Shown in pieces: positions 10,454-21,883 of a DNA stretch of 64,000 nt. The notes under the pieces are model-generated. The model saw nothing but the letters and a program-made list of their open reading frames with translations, made no database searches and was not told the DNA's origin. How positions within the stretch are numbered: position 1 is the stretch's first letter; the number at the start of each line of letters is the position of its first letter. Both the position numbers and the translations under genes were made by a program. Origin of the DNA: Brachyhypopomus gauderio (taxonomy: Eukaryota; Chordata; Actinopteri; Gymnotiformes; Hypopomidae); NCBI RefSeq assembly GCF_052324685.1, contig NW_027506909.1, positions 420,848-484,847 on the forward strand. Direction: 5' to 3'.

Positions 10454-13400
10454 AGCCTGTGGTCGCCGGGGCAACCATGGGTTGTCAGCAAAGTCCCCCT
10501 GGTGTGTATACAGTCAACACTCAAAACTGCAATGATACACCACTTGTAGGTCCCAGTAATGAGGGTGATGTGGAGGTGAATGGTGCTGTGTGTAGGGCCC
10601 TCATTGATTCTGGGTCTCAGGTTACTACAATCACTGAAGCGTTTTGGAAGAAGCACGATCACCTTTGTTCAATAAGTCTCAAACCCACAGATGTGCCCAT
10701 AGAAGGAGCAGCAGGCCAGCAGGTGCCACACTATGGTGTGTTGAACATCGACCTCCATTTCCTCGACACCACCTTTAACAATGTCCCAGCATTTGTTGTG
10801 CCAGAAACGGAATACAGGACCGGTGTCCCCATACTCATAGGCACTAATGTCATACGGGCTTACAAAGAACATCTACAGATGTCCTATGGGAAGCAGTTCC
10901 TATCTAGAGTGAAGCACAGTCACCCTGAGTGGTACTCAGCATTGATAGCTGTAGTGAGAACGGATAAGAAAGAAACAGAGGGTAAAATTGGCACTGTGCG
11001 TTTTGCGGGGCGCTGTGAACAGGTGATCCCTCCTGGAAGCGAGGTAAATTTGAGGGGTAAAACATACAGAGGACCAAAAGGTGTGCCATATACAGCAGTA
11101 GTTGAAAGCCTGCCCTCCCCAAGGCTTCCAGATGGGCTGATGGTCGCTCGTGTCCTAGCTGATGTAAAGAAAGGATTTGTCCCTGTAAGGGTAATGAACC
11201 TCTCTGCAAAGCCTGTCATAGTTAAGCCGCATGCCTCAATTGCAGCTGCATTCCTAGTGGAAGGTGTCTCAGCGACTGGGGGTGAGGCAGGTACGACAAG
11301 TGATTCCAGGTATGGAGACAATGTTAGGGCTTCAGTGAGGCAGAGAGGGGATGTGCAAAGAGATTTGAGGCAGGCAATGGAGGGAGAGTCTGCTCAGGAC
11401 CTTTTTTCTAGGCTTGACCTCAGTAGCTGCATCGTTGAGAATAGCAACCAGCTTTCCTGGCTTAAGGAGTTGATAGCCACCAATGCAGATGTTTTCTCTC
11501 AGCATGCTCTTGACTACGGACACACGAGGACTGTGCAGCATGACATACCACTGGTTGACTCCAAGCCCTTTCGATTACCCTACCGAAAGATACCACCAAC
11601 CCAGTACCAACAGGTTAGACGTGCCATAGAGGAGATGGAGGAGGCTGGGGTAATCCGTCCCAGTAAAAGCCCATACGCATCCCCTATTGTTGTAGTCACC
11701 AAAAAAGATGGATCACTCAGGATCTGCATAGATTACCGGAAACTGAACTCCTGCAGCACTAGAGATGCCTTCCCGCTCCCTAGAATAGAGGATGCACTAG
11801 AGGCATTAGGGCAGGCCAAATTTTTCTCCACTGTTGACCTCACCTGTGGTTATTGGCAAGTTGAAGTTGCAGAACATGACAAGCATAAGACTGCTTTCAG
11901 CACTCCAATGGGGTTATTTGAGGCAAACCGTATGCCTTTTGGGTTGCAGAATGCACCCTCGACTTTTCAAAGGTTGATGACATGCTGTTTTGGTGATCTG
12001 AATTTTGTTAGCCTGCTCATTTATTTGGACGACATCATTATTTTCTCCAAAACGTTCGAGGAGCATTTGGAACGGCTTCAGGTTGTGTTCAACAGGCTGC
12101 GGGAACATGGTTTGAAGCTGAAGCCGCAAAAATGTCAGCTGCTGAGGAAGGAGGTACAGTATCTCGGCCATGTGGTGTCTGCTGATGGCATCAGCACAGA
12201 CCCTGAAAAGATCAGCAGGGTGAAAGACTGGCCGCAGCCAACAAACCGCAAAGACCTGTTGAGGTTCCTGGGTTTCACTGGGTATTACCGTCGCTTTATA
12301 GATGGATATGCCTCAATCGCAGCTCCCCTTTACCATCTCACCTCTGGAAATCCAAGAAAGAGGAAAAGAGGCAAATCACCTGGCGAGGTCATAGTCCCTT
12401 TTAGATGGACCAGTGAATGCCAAACTGCCTTCCACACCCTGAAGGAGAGGCTCATCACTGCCCCTGTTTTAGGATATCCAGAGTACAACCTACCCTTCGT
12501 GCTGCAGGTTGATGCCTCAGGAGAAGGCCTAGGAGCAGTTTTGGCCCAAGTTCAAGGAGGCGCTGAACGAGTCATAGCGTATGCGAGTAGGACCCTCACC
12601 CCGGCAGAAACACGCTACCCGGCTCACAAATTAGAGTTTTTGTCATTAAAATGGGCGGTCACTGATAAATTCTACGACCACCTTTATGGTAATAGATTTA
12701 CAGTGTGGACCGACAATAACCCCTTGAAATATGTGATGTCCACAGCCAAGCTTGATGCCACTGGCCAACGCTGGGTGTCACAACTGGCCATGTTTGATTT
12801 TGAAATTCACTATCGACCGGGGAAAGTTAATTCAAATGCTGATGCTTTGTCCAGAATGTCGCATGGGGAGGTACAGACTGCACTGAGTATGTGCACACAG
12901 TGCGTGAGGCCTCAGTGTGAAACACAAGCAGGAGGGGAAAGGGTCACTGGGGCAACCCCCAATCATGTCGAAAGCACTGGAAGTCCCGAGGCACCTGACC
13001 AGGATTTGGCAGTCTGTGATGTTTTTGATGGTGTGGGCACTGATGTTTTGCCATCTATGACCAAGCAGGAAATCAGGGCGAGCCAGAAAGCTGATCCAGT
13101 GATTGGTCCTGTCTTGCACAGTAAAGAGCGTGATACCAGGCCTGCAGGCGGTGAGCTACGTGGTGGGGGACTGCACAAGCGTCTTCTCCTAAAGGAGTGG
13201 AAGAGGTTAGTGGTTAAGGATGGCATTCTGTATCGGCAAACAAGAGCTTGCCAAGATAAAGTTTTAGACCAGCTGGTCTTGCCAGAAACCCTGAGGGTAC
13301 AGGTGAAGACTGCACTCCATGATGACTCTGGCCACTTTGGTGTTGATCGAACATTCGCATTAATTAGGGAACGTTTTTACTGGCCACGTATGCTTCAAGA

Positions 13401-14811
13401 TATTAAAGTGTGGTGTGAGCAGTGCAAAAGGTGTTGCCTCAGGAAGACACCCTCCACAGGACTGAGGGCTCCACTGACTAGCATTCACACCAGTGCACCC
13501 CTTGAGTTAGTCTGTATAGATTTCCTCACGCTGGAGAAATCCAAAGGAGGGGTTGAGAATGTACTGGTGGTCACTGACCATTTCTCACGGTTTGCTCAAG
13601 CCTACTCCACTAGGAACCAAAAGGCAAACACAGTAGCGAAAGTGTTGTGGAGAAACTTCTTTTGTAGATTTGGGTTTCCGGCCAAATTATTGTCAGATCA
13701 AGGGAGGAATTTTGAAAGTGCTGTGGTGAAGGAACTATGTCACATAGGTGGGGTACAAAAAGTCCACACAACTCCTTATCACCCACAAGGGAACGGCACC
13801 ACTGAAAGGTTCAACCGAACACTGATGAACATGTTGGGTACACTGCCACCCCACTTGAAGTCCCGATGGCATGAATATGTTGATTCAATGACACACGCAT
13901 ACAATTGCTCTGTCCATGACTCTACAGGTTACTGTCCCTTCTTTCTAATGTTCGGGAGAAATCCTAGGCTGCCAGTCGATCTGATGTTTGGCTTTTCACC
14001 TACTAAAGGTACTTGTGAGTACACAGAGTATGCCAGAGACCTCCGGGAGTGTCTGGCTCATGCATATGACCAGGCCAACCGAATGTCCAGACAGGCAAAG
14101 ACACTACAAAAAAAATACTACGATCAGAAGGCAAGGGTGAGACACTTTCAGCCTGGGGACAGGGTGCTTGTTAAGGTGTGTCACACTGAGAGTAGGCAAA
14201 AGCTTGGTGACCGCTGGGAACCCCATCCATACCTGGTAATAAAAAAACAAGCTAGTATGCCAGTGTACATTGTCCGCTCTGAGGAGGATGGAAGAGAAAG
14301 GGTGCTCCACGAGAACCTCCTAACACAATGCATGTTCCTTCCAGCAGGAGACAACTTGAAACCAGACACCGATGAGTCTCATAATAATGACACGTTAGCA
14401 GATGAAAGCAGCCTGAGCATTGCTTTAGGTGACAGGAGGGGCCGGGATGAGGTTGACCTTGAGGTGGTGGAGGTGGAGCAGGTCAAACAGCCGTTGGATA
14501 CTACAGACTCCTTGCTTGATGCCGATTCCAGGGAAGGGAACTCGGAGTATGCGGAGTCTGATGTCCAAGTGGAGGATGCTGTGGCCCAGACAGATGATTC
14601 TGGAGGCGGTCCAGTCAAAGAGGGTGCGTCTGATCCTCCGAAGGTGTCCCAACGACGCTATCCAGTCAGAGAGAAGCGTGCCCCGAATAAACTGTCCCTC
14701 GAGCTGCATGTCACTGAAGCTGAAATGATTCGGCGAAAGATCGAAAGGGGGCGCATGGTCTGGAAGCGTGCTAGAATGCAAAGAAACCTAATGGAAAACA
14801 CACCCACATAA
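10447..14811 (+). CDS. gypsy Pol: protease, RT, RNase H, integrase
   Basis: This frame is read by -1 slippage from gag; 10447 is the first codon position after the slip. No ATG occurs before 10477. The aspartic protease motif LIDSG has its Asp at 10606-10608. The reverse transcriptase has KKDGSLRICIDYRKLN and the catalytic YLDD at 12022-12033. RNase H has VDASGEGLGAVLAQ (first Asp 12511) and TDNNPLKY. The integrase has an HHCC zinc domain near 13318-13437 and a DDE triad at D13519, D13696 and E13804, with the standard 35 residues between the last two. A GDRVLVKV...WEPHPYLVI stretch near 14157-14235 resembles the GPY/F module. The C-terminal ~190 residues are acidic, then basic, and unassigned. 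No stop or frameshift interrupts the frame. It ends at TAA 14809-14811. Confidence 0.95.
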   Translation, partial: RLEPVVAGATMGCQQSPPGVYTVNTQNCNDTPLVGPSNEGDVEVNGAVCRALIDSGSQVTTITEAFWKKHDHLCSISLKPTDVPIEGAAGQQVPHYGVLNIDLHFLDTTFNNVPAFVVPETEYRTGVPILIGTNVIRAYKEHLQMSYGKQFLSRVKHSHPEWYSALIAVVRTDKKETEGKIGTVRFAGRCEQVIPPGSEVNLRGKTYRGPKGVPYTAVVESLPSPRLPDGLMVARVLADVKKGFVPVRVMNLSAKPVIVKPHASIAAAFLVEGVSATGGEAGTTSDSRYGDNVRASVRQRGDVQRDLRQAMEGESAQDLFSRLDLSSCIVENSNQLSWLKELIATNADVFSQHALDYGHTRTVQHDIPLVDSKPFRLPYRKIPPTQYQQVRRAIEEMEEAGVIRPSKSPYASPIVVVTKKDGSLRICIDYRKLNSCSTRDAFPLPRIEDALEALGQAKFFSTVDLTCGYWQVEVAEHDKHKTAFSTPMGLFEANRMPFGLQNAPSTFQRLMTCCFGDLNFVSLLIYLDDIIIFSKTFEEHLERLQVVFNRLREHGLKLKPQKCQLLRKEVQYLGHVVSADGISTDPEKISRVKDWPQPTNRKDLLRFLGFTGYYRRFIDGYASIAAPLYHLTSGNPRKRKRGKSPGEVIVPFRWTSECQTAFHTLKERLITAPVLGYPEYNLPFVLQVDASGEGLGAVLAQVQGGAERVIAYASRTLTPAETRYPAHKLEFLSLKWAVTDKFYDHLYGNRFTVWTDNNPLKYVMSTAKLDATGQRWVSQLAMFDFEIHYRPGKVNSNADALSRMSHGEVQTALSMCTQCVRPQCETQAGGERVTGATPNHVESTGSPEAPDQDLAVCDVFDGVGTDVLPSMTKQEIRASQKADPVIGPVLHSKERDTRPAGGELRGGGLHKRLLLKEWKRLVVKDGILYRQTRACQDKVLDQLVLPETLRVQVKTALHDDSGHFGVDRTFALIRERFYWPRMLQDIKVWCEQCKRCCLRKTPSTGLRAPLTSIHTSAPLELVCIDFLTLEKSKGGVENVLVVTDHFSRFAQAYSTRNQKANTVAKVLWRNFFCRFGFPAKLLSDQGRNFESAVVKELCHIGGVQKVHTTPYHPQGNGTTERFNRTLMNMLGTLPPHLKSRWHEYVDSMTHAYNCSVHDSTGYCPFFLMFGRNPRLPVDLMFGFSPTKGTCEYTEYARDLRECLAHAYDQANRMSRQAKTLQKKYYDQKARVRHFQPGDRVLVKVCHTESRQKLGDRWEPHPYLVIKKQASMPVYIVRSEEDGRERVLHENLLTQCMFLPAGDNLKPDTDESHNNDTLADESSLSIALGDRRGRDEVDLEVVEVEQVKQPLDTTDSLLDADSREGNSEYAESDVQVEDAVAQTDDSGGGPVKEGASDPPKVSQRRYPVREKRAPNKLSLELHVTEAEMIRRKIERGRMVWKRARMQRNLMENTPT

Positions 14812-14877
14812 ACACATTTGTAAATGTTCTTGTTTAGCTGTTTGGTATATGGCTAGAAGGCGAGGACGCCTTCACCC

Positions 14878-14891
14878 AAAGTGGGGGAGGG
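14878..14891 (+). promoter_or_regulatory. polypurine tract
   Basis: AAAGTGGGGGAGGG lies directly against the TG of the 3' LTR (one T interruption). This is the standard place for plus-strand DNA priming. Confidence 0.85.
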
Positions 14892-15483
14892 TGTAAGGTG
14901 GAGATGGTAGTTGGAGCCACCAGGTGGCGCACACACGGTGCAGGTTCATTTTTTTGACGTTGCTTACGCGGAGTCATTTTCTGTTTTACTCCGTTAAGGT
15001 AAGCCATGCTTATTGTGCTGTTCTAGCTAATCTTTGTAAAACCTGAACGCATTCAAAAAATGTCTTATAGAGTAGAAGTATAATCACCCCAGTGTCATTG
15101 GTATACTGGAAATCTGCAATTTTCTGCAAATCTGTTATTTTATGCCTTTTGGCGTTGAGGGAAAGTCGGGATGTTTTAGCGATGGCGGTTTCGTTTGTAG
15201 ATTTTTAATGTGGAATTCTGGAATGTGTAGGGATTGTGTTTGATTGTGTGTGATCAATATGTTTTGTACATCGTGTACGTGATTTCATATTGTCACATGT
15301 CATCATTGGTCGATAATTTTCTGTTTTACTCCGTTAAGCCACTGCCCGCTACGGAGAGTGAATTCTGGAAATAAAGCAGCGCGACCACCTGACGCACCAC
15401 AGCACGTGTTCCCTGGTTTCTTTCATAACATCTAACACAACGCAGAGCTTCGCTAGGGAACCGCGGAGAGAGACAGGGTTACA
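14892..15483 (+). repeat. 3' LTR (592 bp)
   Basis: Same length, ends and sequence as 8124-8715, with AATAAA at 15370-15375. The absence of visible differences indicates that little time has passed since insertion. Confidence 0.95.
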
Positions 15484-15487
15484 TATA

Positions 15488-15858
15488 CATTTTTGCACAA
15501 AAATGCATGTAGGTGCCCCTAGTATTTTTGTTTACAAACAATATTAAAACGGCGACACATCCTTTCTGCAGCGCCTGAACTGATGACGGTTTTCTGGATA
15601 TCCGAGGCTATTGTGTACAATAAGAACATGAAGCCATTTTATTTGTTTTAGACAGTCTGTATCCACCTTCTCGCTGTCCTATACAGAAAGAAAAGCAGGA
15701 GTTTGTTGGTTTTTCATTGAGTTTGCAGTTTTGCTGATGCATTGGAGAGAAGACTCCCCCTCCTCATTTAGTTACCTACAGTGCAATGCAGTGGCTCAGC
15801 TCACAAAGACCTGCAGTGTTCTATCTTGCTGTGCTCTGCAGCAAATGCATCATTTCAT

Positions 15859-15892
<34 letters not shown>

Positions 15893-16625
15893 GAGGCGGG
15901 GAGGGGGTCGACAAAAATCAATGCTTTTCCTTGTTCTTCCCTTAATTGAAATCCGTTCATTTCTGTTTAACATCTGTTAATTCTCCTTGACTTCTTCTTG
16001 TCCTAATCATTTGCTGAAGCTGTGTGAAAAAAATAGTTTTATTACACTCGTGGATGTTTTAGTTGCGCAGATGTCTGGATGTTCAGTGTCTGCATCACTC
16101 GTAATGCAACATCAACCTGATAAGCGCATCGCTTCCTGTTTAATACGCTGCGTTATCTAGAACTGTGCCTACTACAGAAAGATGTGAGTAAAGTTCTACT
16201 GATACTGGCGCTACGGTTTCATCATGTTACGTTTTGTTTAGTAGGTCTTCCATCGTGATCCCTTTGTGACACGGTAATGTTGTACCGTACCACGAAGTGA
16301 CTATTCTGACAGCACACTATTACACTACAATAGTAGCCTATACAGTTAGGTTGAATTAAATGTATTTCATAAAAAAATATGAATATACACGCATATTATA
16401 TTATATTACATCATATTTTTAGATTAACATATTGCTCATTTATATATTTGAAAATATTAGGTTTGTAATTTGTAGGCCTACTTAATATATCGCATACATA
16501 AGTAGCCTACATAAGCACATAAAATCTATTAGTAAAATAATTTTTATAAATACATTTTTTCAGTTTGGTTGGAAGCTGCAATTTTGGTCATCATTACCTA
16601 TCAACTCACAAGCTGACATCAAACT
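15488..16625. other. non-coding, AT-rich
   Basis: No gene is seen. A (GA)n tract is at about 15861-15888. An imperfect inverted repeat (GTAGGCCTACTTA with TAAGTAGCCTAC) is at about 16472-16511 and could form a 12-bp hairpin. Confidence 0.5.
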
Positions 16626-16745
16626 CAAAACAATCAATCAATCAATCAATTTTTATTTATATAGCGCTTTTTACAACAGTTGTTGTCACAAAGCAGCTTT
16701 ACAAGTGCCGAGTCCTAGCCCCCAATGAGCAAGCCAAAACAGGTT
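16626..16745 (+). repeat. dispersed teleost repeat fragment with (CAAT)n head
   Basis: (CAAT)n is followed by TTTTTATTTATATAGCGCTT and then TTTACAACAGTTGTTGTCAC and AAAGCAGCTTTACA. I recognise this block as a repeat seen in many fish genomes. The family and exact ends are not determined. Confidence 0.5.
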
Positions 16746-17640
16746 GTAGTTGTATGAAGAAACAGGTCATATAGGTTTTTGCTTCAGTGGGATGAATGTG
16801 TAAATTCAGACGGTTTCAAACAGGGAGACAGTTGAAGAGCTTCTGGAATTCGGATGGTTTTGTCCTGTATATTTCAGTGTTTCGCTCAGCCTAACCACTA
16901 AGGGCATTGACAGTAGGTGTTGCTAATATGGCAGTATGGACTTCAGTACAATCTAGTTCTGTATCCTACGTCCCATTCAATTAAACTAGGAAATTACTCT
17001 TTTCTTTTAGGTTATTAATTCTTTAAACTCCTCTGCATTCTCTAAACTCCTCATCTCCTTTGCTTTTAATTAAATCTATCTGCTAACTGAATGAAATTTC
17101 AATAAGGCCTTTTCATTATTAAACCAATGTAATTTAATGTATGCTTTTAACAGATTTTCTGTGCTCCTTCTGAAATGGCCTCACCTTTAGTAAAGGTCTT
17201 CTTAAACAAATGAAATGATCAACACTCTAAATGTAGATACAATTCAGTCAACTTTGACACTAATTTGAATTTGAAGCTTCCTTGTTTTAAGCACATACAC
17301 AGTAGCAGAATAAACATGATTTCACCGCCAAAAGTCCCTCTGACTCACTGGCGAGAGATTCCTCTCACACTTACCCAGCCTGCCACTAGAAAGCGAATCC
17401 AAGCAGGAACACTGAACGACACTGAACACTGAGCAAGAATGGTGTAAATTCCCCTTTATTTTTATTGGTGACAGGAAACAAAACAGGTGATACAGTACAA
17501 CTGAAAACATAAAAAAGTACCTACTGCAATTTAGTTTCTCCAGCCCATGTTGTTGAGCCTAACTTTAGGCGAGGAGTTTCTCGAGGAGCCTGTGGGGCTT
17601 TTGTCCCAAAACACAGCAAAACACAACTGATGTAGTGAGG

Positions 17641-17850
17641 GCACAGGGCAGTCCCGGCTGTGGTGGGAGGGCACAGGGCAGTCCCGGCTGTGGTGGGAGG
17701 GCACAGGGCAGTCCCGGCTGTGGTGGGAGGGCACAGGGCAGTCCCGGCTGTGGTGGGAGGGCACAGGGCAGTCCCGGCTGTGGTGGGAGGGCACAGGGCA
17801 GTCCCGGCTGTGGTGGGAGGGCACAGGGCAGTCCCGGCTGTGGTGGGAGG
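17641..17850. repeat. 30-bp minisatellite, 7 perfect copies
   Basis: Seven identical 30-bp units, each starting GCACAGGGCAGTCCCGGCTG, run without interruption. The unit length is a multiple of three, so several frames stay open through the array, giving false coding frames such as GGHRAVPAVV repeats. It lies about 430 bp downstream of the miR-34a hairpin in that transcript's direction. Confidence 0.97.
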
Positions 17851-18033
17851 GCATACGCAGGGTCTGTGCTCAGTTGACAGCCAGGACACAACCACAGACT
17901 GGAAGCATATGGACACAGTGAGAAAACAGCTCCAAAGAACACACAAGTGGTGTGACCACTTAATCCAGAACAGAAAACACATTAGCACATTAGCCAAAGT
18001 AAACAGCCAAAGTAAGCGATATATATTAGAATG

Positions 18034-18050
18034 TTACGGTACCCGTAACG
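18034..18050. repeat. short perfect inverted repeat
   Basis: GTTACGG and CCGTAAC flank a three-base TAC loop. This could form a small hairpin or a protein-binding palindrome. Its role is unknown. Confidence 0.6.
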
Positions 18051-18117
18051 ACAGAAAGACGAAGGAAACAAGAACAAAGGAAGTGAGAAATAAATGAAGC
18101 GTGGACACAAAGGGACC

Positions 18118-18123
18118 TTTATT
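18118..18123 (-). terminator. candidate poly(A) signal of the miR-34a primary transcript
   Basis: AATAAA on the minus strand lies about 160 bp beyond the 3' end of the miR-34a hairpin. A TTTGTGTCC stretch follows within about 15 bases, as expected for a downstream GU-rich element. No transcript data support it, so it remains a positional guess. Confidence 0.35.
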
Positions 18124-18280
18124 AAAGATCAAACAGTTGGTAAGCATTTGGTGACCAGGCTGGCACTCACAGCAGGTGAGCAGGGCTGAATGAAGGGATG
18201 CTCCCAGCACCAACGTCAGGGCCCGAGCCCCCGTCTCTGCTCTGGCGCCGCCCTGGTGGCCGATGGGGCCGGCTCTCCCA

Positions 18281-18377
18281 TGGTGACGAGTTTCTGCGGC
18301 AGTATACTTGCTGATTGCTTCGTTCTCACTCCTCACAACAACCAGCTAAGACACTGCCAGAGAAACACTCACAGCAG
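18281..18377 (-). ncRNA. mir34a: miR-34a precursor hairpin
   Basis: The minus strand encodes the miR-34a hairpin. The 5p mature sequence is at 18359-18337 with the seed GGCAGTG, and by eye it is identical over 23 nt to the vertebrate miR-34a-5p I know. The 3p arm at 18317-18296 begins CAATCAGCAAGTATACTGCC, which also matches miR-34a-3p. The arms pair, and the lower stem (GTGAGTGTTTCT with AGAAACTCGTCAC) extends the helix. In mammals miR-34a is activated by p53 and represses cell-cycle, survival and Notch pathway genes. Its location between GPR157 and SPSB1, on the GPR157 strand, matches the human 1p36 arrangement and supports orthology. The terminal loop differs from the human one, as is normal. 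The host transcript's exons cannot be defined from sequence alone. Confidence 0.97.
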
Positions 18378-18380
18378 CCC

Positions 18381-21300
18381 GTCCTCCGCATCCCGCGTCT
18401 GCTCACACGATCCTCGCCCGTGCGTGTGGCCTACTTCCTGGACTCTCCTCAGCCAATAAGCTCGGGCCATTCTTTTTTTTTTTTTGTTTTAAATGAGCTC
18501 TTCCTTTGAATGTCCACCAGCTCTCTACCGTAGCTGCTGATGTGAGTGTCGAGATTTCCCTGTAAGATTTACCGTTCCTGATTCCGCTTTCGGTTTCTTG
18601 ATGATGACACAGAATTCTTCCTGTGAAAAGAAGAAAATATCACATGTTTGGTGACAGACAACATGCTAGTCAATATGACAAGAGTTAACACAATAATGAA
18701 CATATATCAAATAGTATCATATGCTAAATAAAAAAACCTATGACTAATGCCTTAATAAGAATAATGCATGAGGCTGCTGTATGTGTGTGTGTGTGTGTGT
18801 GTGTGTTTGTGTGAAGACATAGGTGGTGTTCTCAATGCTCACTCAATTCACATTAAAACACTGTGTGCAAAATGCTGCATTATGATTATTGTGGGACATA
18901 CAGTAATTGTCATATGCCTTTGCAAAACACACTGGATTATGACGCCCATAGAACTCATGTCTGGGACATCGGAGACATGTTCACATCTCACAAGTAAAAA
19001 ACTTGCTTAGAGTGTTCATCAACATACCGTAGCGTTCTGCAATAGCAGTATATCATAGACCAGTACTCTGATAATCGTGCAGCCCTAAACACTAAGGCCA
19101 AAAATGGATGGACCTAAAGAATATCAGCTACAGGGAAAGAAAAAAACTGAGAGAGAAAGAGAGAGAGAGGGATAGAAAAGAACAGAGTGGGAGAAAGAGA
19201 CGGCCACACCTCGAGGAAGGTGAGAGAAATAACAAATAACTCTCCGAGCTATAAAATACAAGTGCCTCATCAACCACAACAACTCTGTGACTCACTTGTT
19301 CGCAATGACTCCAGGGTCGGGAGGTTCAGCCTATATTTGCCTTTAAGAAGCTACAGAGGTGAGTGAGTGTGCGTGCTGCTCGTGGGGTGTGCGTTCGTGT
19401 GTTGCGCAGGTGCTTGTGAGAGAGCTCGCACGAGGGAGCACTGGAAGTGTGAGAGGAAGGAAGCACGTAGGCCCGGGCTGTGATTCGCTGCGCACCCACG
19501 GAGAGGGCGCACAGGCGTTATCGGCCGGTATTCCCCACAGCCGAGCTATTTCAGGCAGCCTGCCTCCCTTCCTTGCGGCCCCCGAGAGAGACGGACCTCG
19601 CAGCTGACAGCAGCAGGTCTGCACCACTCACTCAGGATGGAGAGGGAGAGAGTGAATGAGTGGGAGAGGGAGAGGGGAGGGGGGGTGACTGGGAGAGGGG
19701 GAGGCAAAGAGAGACAGAGACAGAGTGAGAGAGAGAGAGCGAGCAGGGATTGCCAAGGACAATATGGCCAAGTGTTATCATAATGCGCAATTCATTGTGA
19801 CTTAGTCCTGGCAGGCAACAGTCACAAGCCTTTAAACCCCCCTCCTGTGACAGCGAATGACCATACATACACCACAATCTCAGCTTATGTTCTAACCTTA
19901 CACGGCCGCACTAATGTCTGAACGAGAGGTTTAACCATGTTCTCCTCAGTGACTGACTCTTTCGAACAATTCTGTTCGTAGCGTGAGGTCTTAGCGTGGC
20001 CCGGATAATAGACGCGTTATCATTAAGGAAGCTAAACCTTGTTCGAGATTCGCCAGTCTGGCACCGGGCGGGCCCGTTTATGGCGGCTGCTGACACAGCA
20101 TTCCAGGAGGCCGGCGTGTTATCTGTGCCTGAGCACACACACCTGTAATTAGGAAGCTATTTCAGTTAGAGGCTTGGTCTGCTCGCCGTCGCATCCAGGA
20201 ATGAGTGGAGCCCACAGCCGGGACCAGACGGAACTAGGTGAGGCGTCTCGGTCCCGGCTCGAGCGGCCCGCTGCGGATTATGTTTCTTTCCCAGCCACAG
20301 GAGCGTTTAAACCACCGAGCTAAATACAGACACAGACATCAAAGGGATCATAAAACGCTACACGGGGATTTAATCCCGCGATTGTTTAACGGCGGATCAA
20401 GAACAGAGCGAACGAGTCGTTAAGCGTTCGTTCCTCTGGCGGCGATGACACGCCCCACCGGAGTGCACGTGCAGGTGAACGTCCTGTCAGTCCAGACGCA
20501 CCAGGTGGGCGCTCGTGCTTCAGTTGACATCACTAATCACCTCCGTGCGCAGAGAGGCGTTTTGATTAGAAAGGCATGCAAGAGGACATGTTACATGACA
20601 AACCCCCGCTACCGCAGAGTGACAATCCATTAATATATTCCAGAGCTTGAGTTGCTGGTGTGAAACGGCAGTAAACAACATACTGATACACTAGAACATA
20701 TACCCATAAACACACACGCAAACGTCATATTCGTAAAACAATTCATTTAAAAAAATCCCTACCAGGTGGTGCATTAGTGAAATGAAGTGCTGACTGTAAA
20801 TAGGATCTGTCAGATTTTTCACTTTTAAGTCCATTTCCTCATAGGATAGGTACAGTCACAGTGCCATAGAGTGCGTGGACTAATTATAGGACATAAACTC
20901 ACCAATACGTGCAAACACACACAAACACAGACACACACTCGCTCACACGCACATGCGCATACACAAACACAGACACACACACACCTCGTGATCCTGTTTC
21001 TGCTGAAGTTGCTGTGTTTTATCTGTGCGTGTGTGTCTCATAAGGCGGGTGGCAGGCTACGGCCACATGACGGCAGGAATTCCTCGCTACTTTGGACCTG
21101 ATGTAATCCCTAACACAGACTTTCAGGAAGTAGGCGAAGAGTGTGTGGCTGCCAGCTGGCTCCAGACACCCGGACCCTGGCGTGCCCAGCCACCAACCCC
21201 AACACACACCCCACACACACACCTCACACACTTCAGCCCCAGGGCAGACAGGTGCCACAACTGGACTCACACTGATTGATCTTGGTCTCAAAATAATAAA

Positions 21301-21843
21301 TAGATGATGTCGCTGGTGCATAGTGCATGTTTCCCAAGAACTCGTTCACCTTGAGCAGTGGCAGTGTGATCTTATGGGGGCGTGCTATTGACCGCGTGCT
21401 ATTGACCGCGTGCTATTGACCGCGTCTGTGGATCTCATGTCTGGCACCTGGAAATAAAACGGGAGAAATAAAGTTCTGCCCCACCAGATTTGTGCTTTCT
21501 TATTCCTCGCGTGGTGCGAGGGCAAAATAACACTGGTCTTTTATTTACCTCCCACTTCCAAAAAAACAGAACAACAGAACCCCCCCCCCCCCCCCCCAAC
21601 GTGCTCATGTGTGGCATGATTGAGCATTAAAAGAAGCCTGGTAGATTCACCAAGAATGCAGCAGTCGCTATTCTGAGTGGAACACATGAATGAGGCAGTC
21701 ACACAAAGGGACAGACAGAGAGACAGACACAAAGCCTGGGGCAGACAGACAGACAGACGGGGGAATGAGCCACACTCACCTCTCAGGCGTCTCACTGCCA
21801 GGACTCCTTCAGACGCAGCTGTGGAGAAAGAGCATAGCAGTGA

Positions 21844-21883
<40 letters not shown>

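Larger units (their letters stand above)
8120..15487 (+). mobile_element. complete Ty3/gypsy LTR retrotransposon
   Basis: The element spans 8124-15483 (7360 bp) between 4-bp TATA duplications at 8120-8123 and 15484-15487. The order is 5' LTR, primer binding site, AT-rich leader, gag, pol (protease, reverse transcriptase, RNase H, integrase), polypurine tract, 3' LTR. This is the Ty3/gypsy (Metaviridae) order, since integrase follows RNase H. No envelope frame and no clear chromodomain are visible. The two LTRs are the same length and I see no difference between them, and both main frames are open, so the insertion is probably recent and may be mobile. It sits head-to-head with GPR157. The duplication is short and AT-only, so it is weaker evidence than the LTRs themselves. 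Confidence 0.95.

Noticed and set aside
17521-18097. Repetitive frames on both strands, and the possibility of a CRISPR array
   Set aside because: The 30-bp minisatellite unit is divisible by three, so frames stay open trivially. Units are directly adjoining with no spacers, so this is not CRISPR.
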